The notes below the pieces were generated by a model. That model was not told the origin of the DNA. It did no database searches and saw only the letters and a list, made by a program, of their open reading frames with translations. A stretch of 64,000 nucleotides of DNA from Pyramidobacter sp. C12-8. GTDB taxonomy: Bacteria; Synergistota; Synergistia; Synergistales; Dethiosulfovibrionaceae. The position numbers and the translations under genes are program-made. Location: contig NZ_MUHX01000009.1 of NCBI RefSeq assembly GCF_002007215.1, forward strand, positions 1-64,000, written 5' to 3'. Below are positions 43,532-52,404 of this stretch, one piece after another. Positions within the stretch are counted from its first letter, which is position 1. Each line of letters starts with the position of its first letter.

Positions 43532-44533
43532 ATGTTCACGCACAAGCAGAGAATCGAAAACGCCCTCGCCCTGAAGGAAAACGACCGCACGCCGTACAGT
43601 ATGTGGATGCACTTTCCCAACCGAGACCGCCATCCCCGCCGCCTGGCCGAACTGGCGCTCGCCAATCAGAAGAAGTACGACCTCGACTTCATCAAGTACA
43701 TGCCCTTCGGCCTGTACACCACTATCGACATGGGCGTCGATCTCGACGTGTATCCTGGCTTCGAAAAAGCTCCCACGCTGTACGAGCCTGTCATCAAGGA
43801 CGTGAAGGACTGGGATCGGATCCGCCCCGTCAGCGGCGTCCGCGGCGAGTACGCCGTAGTGCTCGAATCGCAGCGCATTCTCATGGAGATGATGGACGAA
43901 CATGTGCCGTTCCTGCAGACGCTCTTCAGCCCCGCCACCACGCTGGCCAAGATGTGCTCGCCCGCCGCGCTGGTCAAGCACATGCGCGAGGATCCCGCCC
44001 GAGTCCACCGCGTGCTGGAGATGGTCACCGACACCACCATCCAGTTTGCCCGAGCTTCCGCGGCACTCGGCGCCGACGGCTTCTTCTACGCCACTCAGCT
44101 TTCCGGCCGCAAGACGATGGAGACGGCGGAGCATGAGGAGTTCGTCATGAAGTACGACCTCGAAGTGCTGAACGCCGTCAAAGATCTCACGTGGTTCAAC
44201 GTGCTGCACATGCACGGCGCCGCAGTGCGCATCGACGAAGTGCAGCATTATCCCGTGCAGGGGCTGAGTTGGCACGACCGCGACGACGGCCCTTCCATGG
44301 AGGAAGTGCGCACGTACAGTTCCAAGGCGTTCGTCGGCGGTCTGAGCTGGGGCGAGAACTGGCTGACCAAGACGGAAGAACAGGTCTCCGCCGAAGTCCG
44401 CGAGATGTGTGGCCACAAGGGAGTCATCCTTGGCCCCGGCTGCGTCATCGAGCCCCACACGCCTGAAAAGTTCCTCGAACTGGTCCATCGGACGATTCTC
44501 GAGTGCGCCGGCAAAGGCCGTTGTTGTAAATAA
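43532..44533 (+). CDS. UroD/MtaA-family protein
   Basis: The 333-residue product belongs to the uroporphyrinogen decarboxylase-like superfamily (MFTHKQRIENALALKENDRTPYSMW, PGCVIEPHTPEKF). In MtaA/MtbA relatives this fold carries methyl transfer to or from corrinoid. Here the usual HxCG zinc motif is not seen (LHMHGAAVRI instead), so the activity is unclear. It lacks a nearby corrinoid protein or haem genes. AGGAGG at 43519-43524 precedes ATG 43532. It is followed by the desulfidase after 36 bases. Confidence 0.8.
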   Translation: MFTHKQRIENALALKENDRTPYSMWMHFPNRDRHPRRLAELALANQKKYDLDFIKYMPFGLYTTIDMGVDLDVYPGFEKAPTLYEPVIKDVKDWDRIRPVSGVRGEYAVVLESQRILMEMMDEHVPFLQTLFSPATTLAKMCSPAALVKHMREDPARVHRVLEMVTDTTIQFARASAALGADGFFYATQLSGRKTMETAEHEEFVMKYDLEVLNAVKDLTWFNVLHMHGAAVRIDEVQHYPVQGLSWHDRDDGPSMEEVRTYSSKAFVGGLSWGENWLTKTEEQVSAEVREMCGHKGVILGPGCVIEPHTPEKFLELVHRTILECAGKGRCCK

Positions 44534-44569
44534 AATCTGCGAACATCAGAGAGAGGTTTAAGATCATCC

Positions 44570-45865
44570 ATGTTTACCATTACCGAATTTCTTCATCAGG
44601 AAGTCAAGCCGGCCCTTGGCTGCACGGAGCCGGGGGCTGTGGCTCTGGCCGTCGCCAAAGCGTGCGAGCAGCTGAGCGGTCTGGCCGAGCGCGTGGAAGT
44701 GGTCGTCAGCGACAACATCTTCAAGAACGGCATCGCCGTCGGCGTGCCCGGCACCAACGGCGCCCGCGGCAACGAGATCGCCGCGGCGCTGGCCGTGTTC
44801 TGCGGCCACAGCGCTTACAGCCTCGAAGTGCTCAAGGACGCTACCCCCGAAGATCTGTCCCACGCCAAGGAGTTCATTGCCGCAGGCCGTCTGAAGCTGA
44901 CAGCCAACGGCAAGGGTGGCGTCTACGTGGAAGCTGCGGCATATCGCGGCGACGAAACCGGCGTCGCCGTGATCGAGCAGACGCACGGCAACATCACGCT
45001 GGTGAAGAAAAACGGCGAAGTCGTCTTTCAGGCCGTGCCGCACTGCGATGGCGCCGTATCGGCCGCTCCCGCGAAAACGCTCTCCGTTCCCGACCAGGTG
45101 AAAGAGATGGATTTCGAGGAACTCGTCGCGCTCGCCGGCCGGCTCTCTCCCGAAGACATCGACTACGTGTGGCAGGGCATCGACATGAACATGAGGATCT
45201 CCGATTACGGCTTCGAGAACGACGTCGGCCTTGGACTGGGGCGGACCGTCAGAGCCGCGGCCGGAGCGAACTACGAAAACGATCTGGCCGCCCAGGTGAA
45301 AGCCGTTTCCGCGGCGGCCTCCGACGCGCGCATGGCCGGCGTAGCGCTGCCTGTGATGAGCAGCGCCGGCAGCGGCAATCACGGTATCACCGCCATCCTG
45401 CCCGTCTACGTCGTCGGCAAAGCCAAGAATAAGACCCGCGAACAGATCGCCCGCGCCGTGGCGTACAGCCATCTGGCGACGAGTTTTGTCAAGAGCCGCA
45501 TGGGCCGTCTCAGCCCCGTGTGCGGCTGCGCCGTGGCGGCCGGAGCCGGAGCGGCCGCGGGCATCGTCAACGTCATGGGCGGCACGGACGGCCAGGCCAA
45601 GAAAGCCATGGAACTCGTGCTCGGCAACATCACCGGCATGCTCTGCGACGGCGCCAAGGAATCCTGCGCGCTCAAAGTGGGCACCGGCGCGACCGAAGCG
45701 TTTTACGCCGCGCAGATCGCCCTGGCTGGCGGCGGCATGGCCGTGTCGCAGGGCGTCGTCGACGTGAACAGTTTCACCCGTACCGCCGAGAACGCGGCCA
45801 GACTGAATCGCGAAGGCATGAAGGACGTCGATCACACCATCATCGACATCATCACGCACCGCTGA
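44570..45865 (+). CDS. L-cysteine desulfidase (CyuA/UPF0597) family protein
   Basis: The 431-residue product starts MFTITEFLHQEVKPALGCTEPGAVALA, the signature of the cysteine desulfidase family that uses an Fe-S cluster to turn cysteine into pyruvate, sulfide and ammonia. Cluster-type cysteines are C18, the pair in SPVCGCAVAAG, and those in MLCDGAKESCALK. It may give sulfide and pyruvate in amino-acid fermentation. GAGAGAGG precedes ATG 44570. Confidence 0.85.
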   Translation: MFTITEFLHQEVKPALGCTEPGAVALAVAKACEQLSGLAERVEVVVSDNIFKNGIAVGVPGTNGARGNEIAAALAVFCGHSAYSLEVLKDATPEDLSHAKEFIAAGRLKLTANGKGGVYVEAAAYRGDETGVAVIEQTHGNITLVKKNGEVVFQAVPHCDGAVSAAPAKTLSVPDQVKEMDFEELVALAGRLSPEDIDYVWQGIDMNMRISDYGFENDVGLGLGRTVRAAAGANYENDLAAQVKAVSAAASDARMAGVALPVMSSAGSGNHGITAILPVYVVGKAKNKTREQIARAVAYSHLATSFVKSRMGRLSPVCGCAVAAGAGAAAGIVNVMGGTDGQAKKAMELVLGNITGMLCDGAKESCALKVGTGATEAFYAAQIALAGGGMAVSQGVVDVNSFTRTAENAARLNREGMKDVDHTIIDIITHR

Positions 45866-45880
45866 AAAAAATCGCAAGAG

Positions 45881-45929
45881 AAAAGCTGACCTCCGAACCG
45901 TAAACGACGGCGCGGAGGTCAGCTTTTTT
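45881..45929 (+). terminator. Terminator between the desulfidase and the M32 gene
   Basis: AAAAGCTGACCTCCG (45881-45895) pairs with CGGAGGTCAGCTTTT (45913-45927) and the T run continues to 45929. It lies between convergent genes and probably works in both directions, since the left arm begins with AAAA. Confidence 0.85.
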
Positions 45930-45938
45930 GCGGCAGGG

Positions 45939-47450
45939 CTAAATTTTGAATCCGTACAGCCGCGAGTATTTTTCATTTAGGTAATCCAGATAGGGGCTGG
46001 CGTCGAGTTCGCTTCCGGCGACGCGCTTCATCAGTTCGGGCGAGGTGAAGCAGCAGCCCCAGCGGAACAGATGTTCCTGCATCCAGCCGTCGATGGCGCC
46101 GATGTCGCCTGCGGCAAGGTGCGCAAAGGCGTCGGGACGTTTTTTCAGCAGCGCGGCGCGCCACTGGCCGCCGTAGATGTTGCCGAGCGCGTAGCTCTGG
46201 AAGTAGCCGATGTAGTCGCCGGCCCAGTGGATATCCTGCAGGATCCCTTCCAGGTCGTCGGTGGGGCGGACGCCGAGCGTGCGTTCGTAAGCGTCATTCC
46301 ATGCGTCGGCAAGGTCTTCCGCTGTGAGAAGCCCGGCGAAATAATCGCGTTCCAGCTCGAAGCGGACGATGATGTGCAGGCTGTACGTCACTTCGTCGGC
46401 GGCCGTACGCTTGAGGTTGGGCGAAACGGCGTTGACGCCGGCGTAGAAATCTTCCGGCGGCAGATCTTTGAATTCGGGCAGCGCGGCTTGCAGCGCTCCG
46501 TAATGGCACTGCCAGAATTCGCGGCTGCGGCCGACGATGTTTTCGTAAAAACGCGCTGCGCCTTCCTGCAGCGCGCCGGTCGTGCCGCCCCACAGTCCCT
46601 CGCCGCGCAGCGCGGGATCGGTGCGGCTGGAGTACATGGCGTGCCCGCCCTCGTGCAGGAGTGTGAAGATCATGTCGATCCGCCCGAGGCGGGCCGTGGA
46701 AATGCGCGAATCGAGAGGCCCCGGGCGGTTGGTCATGCCGTGGACGGCGCGGTCGTTGAAGGTTACCGTCTCCGAATCGAGCCCGTTCCAGCAGGCCAGG
46801 CGGCGTCCCAGCGCCATCAGCGCGCCGGCGTCGTACTCGCGGTTTATGAAATCGCGGGAAATCGTTTTGCCGGAAGAGCGGATACGTTCGATCAAGGCGA
46901 TGATACCGGCGCGTAGCCGCGCGAACTCGCGGCTGATATCGCCGGTTTTGACGTCTTCGTCGGTCAGCCCCACGAGCGTGTCGAAAACGGGCTGGCCGGG
47001 GGCGAGAGCTCGGGCGATCTCGGCTTTCAGCGCGAAGGCCCGTTTCAGCCACGGCATGAAGATCCGATAATCGCGCTTTTCGCGGGCTTCTTTCCAGGCG
47101 TTCAGCACGTCGGCCTTGATCAGCGTGAACTCGCGTAGCGTGTCGGAGGGAATGAGAACGGAGTTGCGGTAGTCGCGCCGGAAGATGCGCGCCTGGGCGC
47201 GGTCGGCGTCGCTTTCGATCTCCGCAAGGGGCACTCCGTTAAGGTACGCGGCGGCTCGGCGGGCGTCGTCGGAGGCGTAAAGCTTCGCTTTCTGCGCCCC
47301 GAAAAAGGCGCTCATCTCCTGACGGTATGCGCCGCCGCGGCGGGGCAGCGAAGTCCATTGGTCGTACTGAAGCAGCCCGTTCAGCGAACGGTAATAAACG
47401 GCCGTTTGATTGACCGCACGGGCGGTCCGCAATGCTTCGTCAAAGTCCAT
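45939..47450 (-). CDS. M32 carboxypeptidase (Taq type)
   Basis: The 503-residue product is of the usual M32 length and has the zinc motif HEGGH (about residues 266-270) in TLLHEGGHAMYSSRTDP. M32 enzymes remove basic, aromatic or branched C-terminal residues in the cytoplasm. ATG at 47450 follows CGGAGA (minus). It is 13 bases after the dehydrogenase gene at 47464-48330 in the same transcript. Confidence 0.9.
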   Translation of the reverse strand: MDFDEALRTARAVNQTAVYYRSLNGLLQYDQWTSLPRRGGAYRQEMSAFFGAQKAKLYASDDARRAAAYLNGVPLAEIESDADRAQARIFRRDYRNSVLIPSDTLREFTLIKADVLNAWKEAREKRDYRIFMPWLKRAFALKAEIARALAPGQPVFDTLVGLTDEDVKTGDISREFARLRAGIIALIERIRSSGKTISRDFINREYDAGALMALGRRLACWNGLDSETVTFNDRAVHGMTNRPGPLDSRISTARLGRIDMIFTLLHEGGHAMYSSRTDPALRGEGLWGGTTGALQEGAARFYENIVGRSREFWQCHYGALQAALPEFKDLPPEDFYAGVNAVSPNLKRTAADEVTYSLHIIVRFELERDYFAGLLTAEDLADAWNDAYERTLGVRPTDDLEGILQDIHWAGDYIGYFQSYALGNIYGGQWRAALLKKRPDAFAHLAAGDIGAIDGWMQEHLFRWGCCFTSPELMKRVAGSELDASPYLDYLNEKYSRLYGFKI

Positions 47451-47463
47451 GCTCGGTCTCCGC

Positions 47464-48330
47464 TCACTTTTCGTAATGATGGATCAGCGCCTGCGTGCCG
47501 AGGTCGCCCATGCCGCGCGCTGTCACGTCGAGACAATTGCGCAGCGCGGCCTCGAGCACGTCGAGAGAGAGTCCAGCGCTTCGGGCTTCCTCAGCGGCGA
47601 TGCGCAGATCTTTGGCCAGATATTTGACGAAAAAAGTGGGCGAGTCGTCGCCGGAAATGATCTTCGGTCCCAGCGTGTCCAGTTGCCGGCTGGCGGCGGA
47701 ACCGCTGCTGACGAGCCCGAAAAGGCGGTTCAGGTCAAGGCCGGCCCGGCGGGCGTACGCGAACGACTCGCAAATGCCCGAAAGCGTTCCGGCCACGAGG
47801 ATCTGGTTGGCCGCCTTGGCGTGCTGGCCTTTCCCTGCCGGCCCCATAAAGTCCGCTTTTGCCCCCATAGCCGAAAAAAGAGGCCGGCATCTTTCGAAAT
47901 CCGCCGCCGCACCGCCGACGAGGAACGACAGCGTCCCTTCCGCCGCTCCCTTCGCGCCGCCCGTGACGGGCGCGTCGAGCGCGCGCAGCCCGCGCTTTTG
48001 CCCCTCGGCGAAGATCCGTTCCGCCAGCGCCGGGCTGGAGGTGGTCATGTCGATCAGGAACGTCCCCGGACGCGCCGAATCCATCAATCCTCCTCGGCCG
48101 AAATAGACCTGTTCCACGTCGGCGGGCGCGCCGAGCATGGTGAGCGCGACCGCGGCGGAGCGGACGCAGTCGGCGATGGAATTGTGAAGGCGCGCGCCGG
48201 CGTTGATCAGATCCCGCGCCTTTTCCGGATGCCGGGCGTAAACGTGCAGTTCGTATCCGGCGTTCATGAGATTGCGGCCCATGGGCTTTCCCATGATGCC
48301 CAGACCGATGAAGGCGAGCGCTTGGTTCAT
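47464..48330 (-). CDS. Beta-hydroxyacid dehydrogenase (3-hydroxyisobutyrate dehydrogenase family)
   Basis: The 288-residue product has the NAD(P)-binding GLGIMGKPMGRNL near the start, the DAPVTGGAKGA substrate loop and the KAANQILVAG catalytic-lysine motif, which define the beta-hydroxyacid dehydrogenase family. Tartronate semialdehyde reductase and 3-hydroxyisobutyrate dehydrogenase are alternatives. ATG at 48330 (minus) follows AAAGGAG. It is the first gene of a minus-strand pair with the M32 peptidase. Confidence 0.88.
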   Translation of the reverse strand: MNQALAFIGLGIMGKPMGRNLMNAGYELHVYARHPEKARDLINAGARLHNSIADCVRSAAVALTMLGAPADVEQVYFGRGGLMDSARPGTFLIDMTTSSPALAERIFAEGQKRGLRALDAPVTGGAKGAAEGTLSFLVGGAAADFERCRPLFSAMGAKADFMGPAGKGQHAKAANQILVAGTLSGICESFAYARRAGLDLNRLFGLVSSGSAASRQLDTLGPKIISGDDSPTFFVKYLAKDLRIAAEEARSAGLSLDVLEAALRNCLDVTARGMGDLGTQALIHHYEK

Positions 48331-48668
48331 TTTGTTTTCTCCTTTTCCCGACGGCGAGATTTTTCCCGCGTGGTCCTCGTGAGATATGGTTCTGTCCGCA
48401 CCGCGAACGCGGCTTACGCCGGATCTTCATGCCAAAACGGCTCCCGCCGCTATTATGCCATAAGATCTCGAGCGAAGCCATTGCGGTTCGAGAAAGAGAA
48501 CGCTTTCTCCGGACAAATCTCAGTTTATCAAAACTTCAGTTTTGTGAAAGTCATTAAATAATATAGAAGTTCATCTTGACAGCGTCCCAAGGCAATGATA
48601 ATATCGCTTCAGTTTTCATCGAGTGATGAATAATAGTTTATTCGTGCATCGTATTGAGGTGAAAAAAT
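48331..48668. other. Divergent intergenic region before argH
   Basis: The 338-base gap separates the minus-strand dehydrogenase from argH. It has no gene. The argH promoter lies at 48576-48604. I see no clear minus-strand promoter. Confidence 0.6.
48576..48604 (+). promoter_or_regulatory. Promoter of the argH-deacetylase operon
   Basis: TTGACA (48576-48581), an exact 17-base spacer and TAATAT (48599-48604) match the sigma-70 consensus. The start of argH is about 65 bases downstream, with GAGGTG as ribosome-binding site. This is one of the strongest promoter matches in the window. Confidence 0.8.
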
Positions 48669-49991
48669 ATGAATTTATGGGGAGGGCGCTTTCAAGGCGC
48701 CGAAGACGAGCTGATGAAGGCCTTCGACAATTCGCTGCCGCTGGGCAAGCGTTACTGGAAGGAAGACATCGAAGGCAGCCTCGCGCACGCGGCTATGCTC
48801 GGCGCCTGCGGGATCATCACGAAGGAAGACGCCGAGGCGATCCGGAAGGGGCTGCAGGGGATCATGGGCGACATCGAAAGCGGCGCGCTCGTGATCGGCG
48901 ACGAGGGGTACGAGGACATTCACAGCTTTGTGGAGCTGAATTTGACGAAGCGCATCGGCGAGGCGGGCAAAAAGCTCCACACGGCGCGCAGCCGCAACGA
49001 CCAGGTGGCCGTGGATTCGAAGCTCTTCGCCAAAAACGCCGCCGCGCGGGTGGAGGAGAAGCTGGACAAACTGTGCGGCGCGCTCAAAGCTACGGCCGAC
49101 GCCAATCCCTGGCTGATGCCGGGCTACACGCACCTGCAGCGCGCGCAGGCCGTCACCTTCAAACACACGCTGGCGGCCTTCGAGCGCATGTTCCAGCGCG
49201 ACCGCAAGCGCCTGCGCAACGCCGTGGAGATCATGATGGAAGACTGTCCGCTGGGCTGCGGCGCGCTGGCGGGGACCACGCATCCCATCGACCGCGGCAT
49301 GACCGCCGCGGCGCTGGGGTTCCAAAAGCCCTGCGACAATTTCCTCGACGGCGTCAGCGACCGCGATTATTTCTGCGAGCTGCTCGGCGTCTTCGCGATC
49401 GTCCTCATGCACCTCAGCCGCCTGAGCGAATCGATCATCCTCTGGTGTTCGCAGGAGTTCCGCTTCGTCACGCTCAGCGACGCCTATTCCACGGGCAGCA
49501 GCATCATGCCCCAGAAGAAGAACCCCGACAGCGCCGAACTGATCCGCGGCAGCGCGGGGCTGGTCTACGGCTCGCTGATGGCGATGCTGACGGAGATGAA
49601 GGGGCTGCCGCTGGCCTACAACAAGGACATGCAGCTCGACAAGCGGGCCTTTCTGCCGGCGCTGGACGACACGCTGATGTGCCTCGAGATCATGAGCGGC
49701 CTCGTCGCCACGATGACCGTCCACCCCGAGGCCATGAAAAAAGCGCTTCACGACGGTTTTCTCAACGCCACCGAGCTGGCCGACTACCTCGTCAAACGCG
49801 GCGTGCCCTTCCGCGACGCGCATGCCGTCGTCGGCGCGGCGGTGCTGCTGTGCGAGAAAAAAGGCTGCGCGATCGAGGACCTGCCGCTGGAGGAGCTGCA
49901 AAAACTCAGCCCCGCGATCGGCGCGGACGTGTACGGCCAGCTGGATTACGAAAACACGATCAAACTGGGCGTCAAGAGTCAAATGCTATGA
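48669..49991 (+). CDS. argH: Argininosuccinate lyase-family protein
   Basis: The 440-residue product matches ArgH: MNLWGGRF start, HTARSRNDQVA, the GYTHLQRAQ segment and the signature SSIMPQKKNPDS. ArgH cleaves argininosuccinate to arginine and fumarate; other members of the superfamily split aspartase-type C-N bonds. No other arginine biosynthetic gene is near, and it leads an operon with a racemase, an amino-acid importer and deacetylases, so a catabolic C-N lyase is a real alternative. The stop overlaps the next gene by four bases. Confidence 0.88.
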   Translation: MNLWGGRFQGAEDELMKAFDNSLPLGKRYWKEDIEGSLAHAAMLGACGIITKEDAEAIRKGLQGIMGDIESGALVIGDEGYEDIHSFVELNLTKRIGEAGKKLHTARSRNDQVAVDSKLFAKNAAARVEEKLDKLCGALKATADANPWLMPGYTHLQRAQAVTFKHTLAAFERMFQRDRKRLRNAVEIMMEDCPLGCGALAGTTHPIDRGMTAAALGFQKPCDNFLDGVSDRDYFCELLGVFAIVLMHLSRLSESIILWCSQEFRFVTLSDAYSTGSSIMPQKKNPDSAELIRGSAGLVYGSLMAMLTEMKGLPLAYNKDMQLDKRAFLPALDDTLMCLEIMSGLVATMTVHPEAMKKALHDGFLNATELADYLVKRGVPFRDAHAVVGAAVLLCEKKGCAIEDLPLEELQKLSPAIGADVYGQLDYENTIKLGVKSQML

Positions 49992-50722
49992 AGATCTGCG
50001 TCGTCAATCCCGACAGCGGCCTCGACGCGGCGGGTCTGAAACTGAGGGTCGAGCTGCTGCGCGCCTTTGCGCGCCCCGATACGGAAATCGTCATGGTCTG
50101 CCCGCGCAAGAACAATCTCTGCGTCGATTCGTGCCTCGACGCGGCGCTGGACGCGCCGGAGATCGCGGAGATGGCGCTGCGGGCGCAAGCCGGCGGCGCC
50201 GACGCGGTGTGCCTGTACTGTTTCAGCGATCCCGGCTTCGACGCCTGCCGGGAACTGCTCCGTGTCCCCGTCGTCGTCGGCGCGCAGGCCACGGTGCTGC
50301 TGGCCAGCCAGCTGGCCCTCAGCTTTTCGGTGCTGACCACGTCGGCGCGGCGGATCCCGCAGAAAAAAGCCTTTCTCCGCGCGCTGGGCGCCGATCCCGT
50401 CAGGATCGCGAGCGTGCGCGGCGTCGAACTGCCGCCGGGCGCCTCGCGGGAACGGAGCGAAATCATTGAAATTCTCGAGGCGGGCGGACGGCTGTGCGTC
50501 GAAGAAGACGGCGCCGGCGCCGTGATCCTCGGCTGTCTCAGCTTCGCCGGCATGGGCGCGGAGCTGACGGAGCGGCTCGGCGTGCCGGTGATCGACCCCG
50601 CCGCCGCGCTGATCGCCACGGCCGAATCTTTGGTCGTTCAGGGACTCAGCCACAGCAAGCGGAGCTGGCCCGAGCCGCCGGCGGCGCGACGCTTCTGGGG
50701 CGCGGGGACCATCGAAAACTGA
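49988..50722 (+). CDS. Asp/Glu/hydantoin racemase-family protein
   Basis: The 244-residue product starts MKICVVNPDSG and has cysteine-containing motifs VCLYCFSDPG and AVILGCLSFAGMG, which sit where the two catalytic cysteines of aspartate, glutamate or hydantoin racemases lie. It is of the hydantoin-racemase size. It overlaps argH by four bases (ATGA), so the two enzymes are probably made together. Confidence 0.85.
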   Translation: MKICVVNPDSGLDAAGLKLRVELLRAFARPDTEIVMVCPRKNNLCVDSCLDAALDAPEIAEMALRAQAGGADAVCLYCFSDPGFDACRELLRVPVVVGAQATVLLASQLALSFSVLTTSARRIPQKKAFLRALGADPVRIASVRGVELPPGASRERSEIIEILEAGGRLCVEEDGAGAVILGCLSFAGMGAELTERLGVPVIDPAAALIATAESLVVQGLSHSKRSWPEPPAARRFWGAGTIEN

Positions 50723-50771
50723 ACGTGGCGCTGCGCCATGCGACATTTATATTTATGAGGAGGAACACACG

Positions 50772-52280
50772 ATGAATTTCAACGTCAAAAAAATTGCCGC
50801 CGGCGTTGCGGCGGTCATGCTGTGCGCCGTATCGGCCTGTGCGGCCAAGCCGCTCGAAGGGCAAAAGCTGAAGATGGCCGTCAGCCCCACGTTCCCGCCT
50901 TTCGAGTTCGAGCAGCTCGACGAGCAGGGCAATGCCCGCATCGTCGGCTACGACATCGACATGGTGGACGCGATCGCCGCGGAGCTCGGCTTCACCTACG
51001 AGCTGGTGCACACCAACTTCAAGGGATTGATGGGGGAGCTGGCCAGTCACCGCGTCGACTTCGTCGTCTCCGGCATGTCGCCCACCGAGGAGCGCAAAAA
51101 GACCGTCGATTTCTCCGTGCCCTACTATTATTGCCAGACTTCAATCATCCAGCACAAGGGAACCAACATCAAGACCGTGGCGGACCTGAAGGGCAAAAAG
51201 ATCGCCGCCTCCTTCGGCACTCAGTACGCCGACTTCGCCGAAGCGGCGGGCGCCGTCGTCGCCGCGATGGACAGCAGCACATACAGCATGCAGGAACTCC
51301 TGGCCGGCCGCGCCGACGGCGTGGTACAGGACGCCGCCTCCGCTTCCATCCGCGTCAAGCAGCATCCCGAGCTCGAGTACTTCGTGCTGCCGCAGGACGA
51401 ACTCGACAAGGTGCAGGGCGGCAACGTCTCCGACTGTTTCGCCGCCGTGTTCCCCAAGGGCTCGGAACTGGAACCGCTGTTCACCGAACAGATCGAAAAG
51501 ATGCAGGCCGACGGCACCATGAAGGCCATTTACGAGAAGTGGATCGGCCCCTGGCCCTACGACGCCAAGCCGCTCCGGGGCAAGCACTACAAGCTGGCGA
51601 TCAACGCCACCTTCGCGCCGTTCGAGTTCGCCCAGGTGAACGACACGGGCGAGAGCGTCATCACCGGTTTCGACATCGACGTGCTCGACGCGATCGCCGC
51701 GGCGCTCGGCTTCACCTACGAGATCAAGGACATGAACTTCTCCGGCCTGATCGGCGAGCTGCACAGCGGCCGCGCCGACTTCGTCATCTCCGGCCTGTCG
51801 GACACGGAGGAGCGCCGCAAGAGCGTCGATTTCTCCGTTCCCTATTATTTCTGCAAGACCGCCATCATCTCGCCGGCCGCCGCGCCGGTGAAGACCATGG
51901 CGGAGATGAAGGGCAAAAAGATCGCCACCGTGTTCGGCACCGAGTACGCCAAGGTGGTCGAGGCCTCCGGTTCCGTTCCCACGCTGCTCGACAACAGCAC
52001 CATGGTCACTCAGGAGCTGCTGAACGGCCGCGTCGACGGCGCCGTCATGGACGCCTCGCAGGCCAAGACCAAGTGCGAGCAGAACGAGGGTTACGTGTAC
52101 CACGTCATCCCCAACGAAGAGCTCGAAAGCGCCCATTACGTTTCCGGTGCGTATTCCATCGCCTTCCAGAAAGGTTCCGGGCTGATCCCCCTGTTCAACG
52201 AACAGATCGGGAAGATGTTCGCCAGCGGCCGGATGAACGAGCTGATCGTCAAATGGATGGGCGAGGAGTTCGTCAAGTAA
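50772..52280 (+). CDS. Amino-acid ABC binding protein with two tandem domains
   Basis: The 502-residue product has a signal peptide (MNFNVKKIAAGVAAVMLCAVSACAA) and then two family 3 solute-binding domains in tandem, about residues 28-265 and 270-502. The halves are clearly related: TFPPFEFEQLDEQG against TFAPFEFAQVNDTG, DFVVSGMSPTEERKKTVDFS against DFVISGLSDTEERRKSVDFS. Most such proteins have one domain. GAGGAGGA precedes ATG 50772. It should feed the permease and ATPase downstream. Confidence 0.9.
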   Translation: MNFNVKKIAAGVAAVMLCAVSACAAKPLEGQKLKMAVSPTFPPFEFEQLDEQGNARIVGYDIDMVDAIAAELGFTYELVHTNFKGLMGELASHRVDFVVSGMSPTEERKKTVDFSVPYYYCQTSIIQHKGTNIKTVADLKGKKIAASFGTQYADFAEAAGAVVAAMDSSTYSMQELLAGRADGVVQDAASASIRVKQHPELEYFVLPQDELDKVQGGNVSDCFAAVFPKGSELEPLFTEQIEKMQADGTMKAIYEKWIGPWPYDAKPLRGKHYKLAINATFAPFEFAQVNDTGESVITGFDIDVLDAIAAALGFTYEIKDMNFSGLIGELHSGRADFVISGLSDTEERRKSVDFSVPYYFCKTAIISPAAAPVKTMAEMKGKKIATVFGTEYAKVVEASGSVPTLLDNSTMVTQELLNGRVDGAVMDASQAKTKCEQNEGYVYHVIPNEELESAHYVSGAYSIAFQKGSGLIPLFNEQIGKMFASGRMNELIVKWMGEEFVK

Positions 52281-52340
52281 CTTTTTTCGAAAAAAGAGCG
52301 GCCGAAGGGCTCGCCGCCGCGCGCGGAGATCCCTTCGGCC
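52281..52340 (+). promoter_or_regulatory. Hairpins between binding protein and permease
   Basis: CTTTTTTCGAAAAAAG (52281-52296) is a perfect 16-base palindrome immediately after the stop codon. GGCCGAAGGG (52300-52309) and CCCTTCGGCC (52331-52340) form a ten-base-pair stem. Neither has a following U tract, so the structure probably stabilises the binding-protein mRNA or slows read-through. Confidence 0.55.
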
Positions 52341-52404
52341 CTGTGCGACGGGCGCGCCGCGCGTCGCCGCGGCGGCTTTGCGAAACGCCGCAGGAAGGAA
52401 GAAC

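Noticed and set aside
48623-49987. Long reading frame overlapping argH in another frame
   Set aside because: The frame is a shadow of argH; only its 3' part from ATG 49988 is a gene (the racemase).
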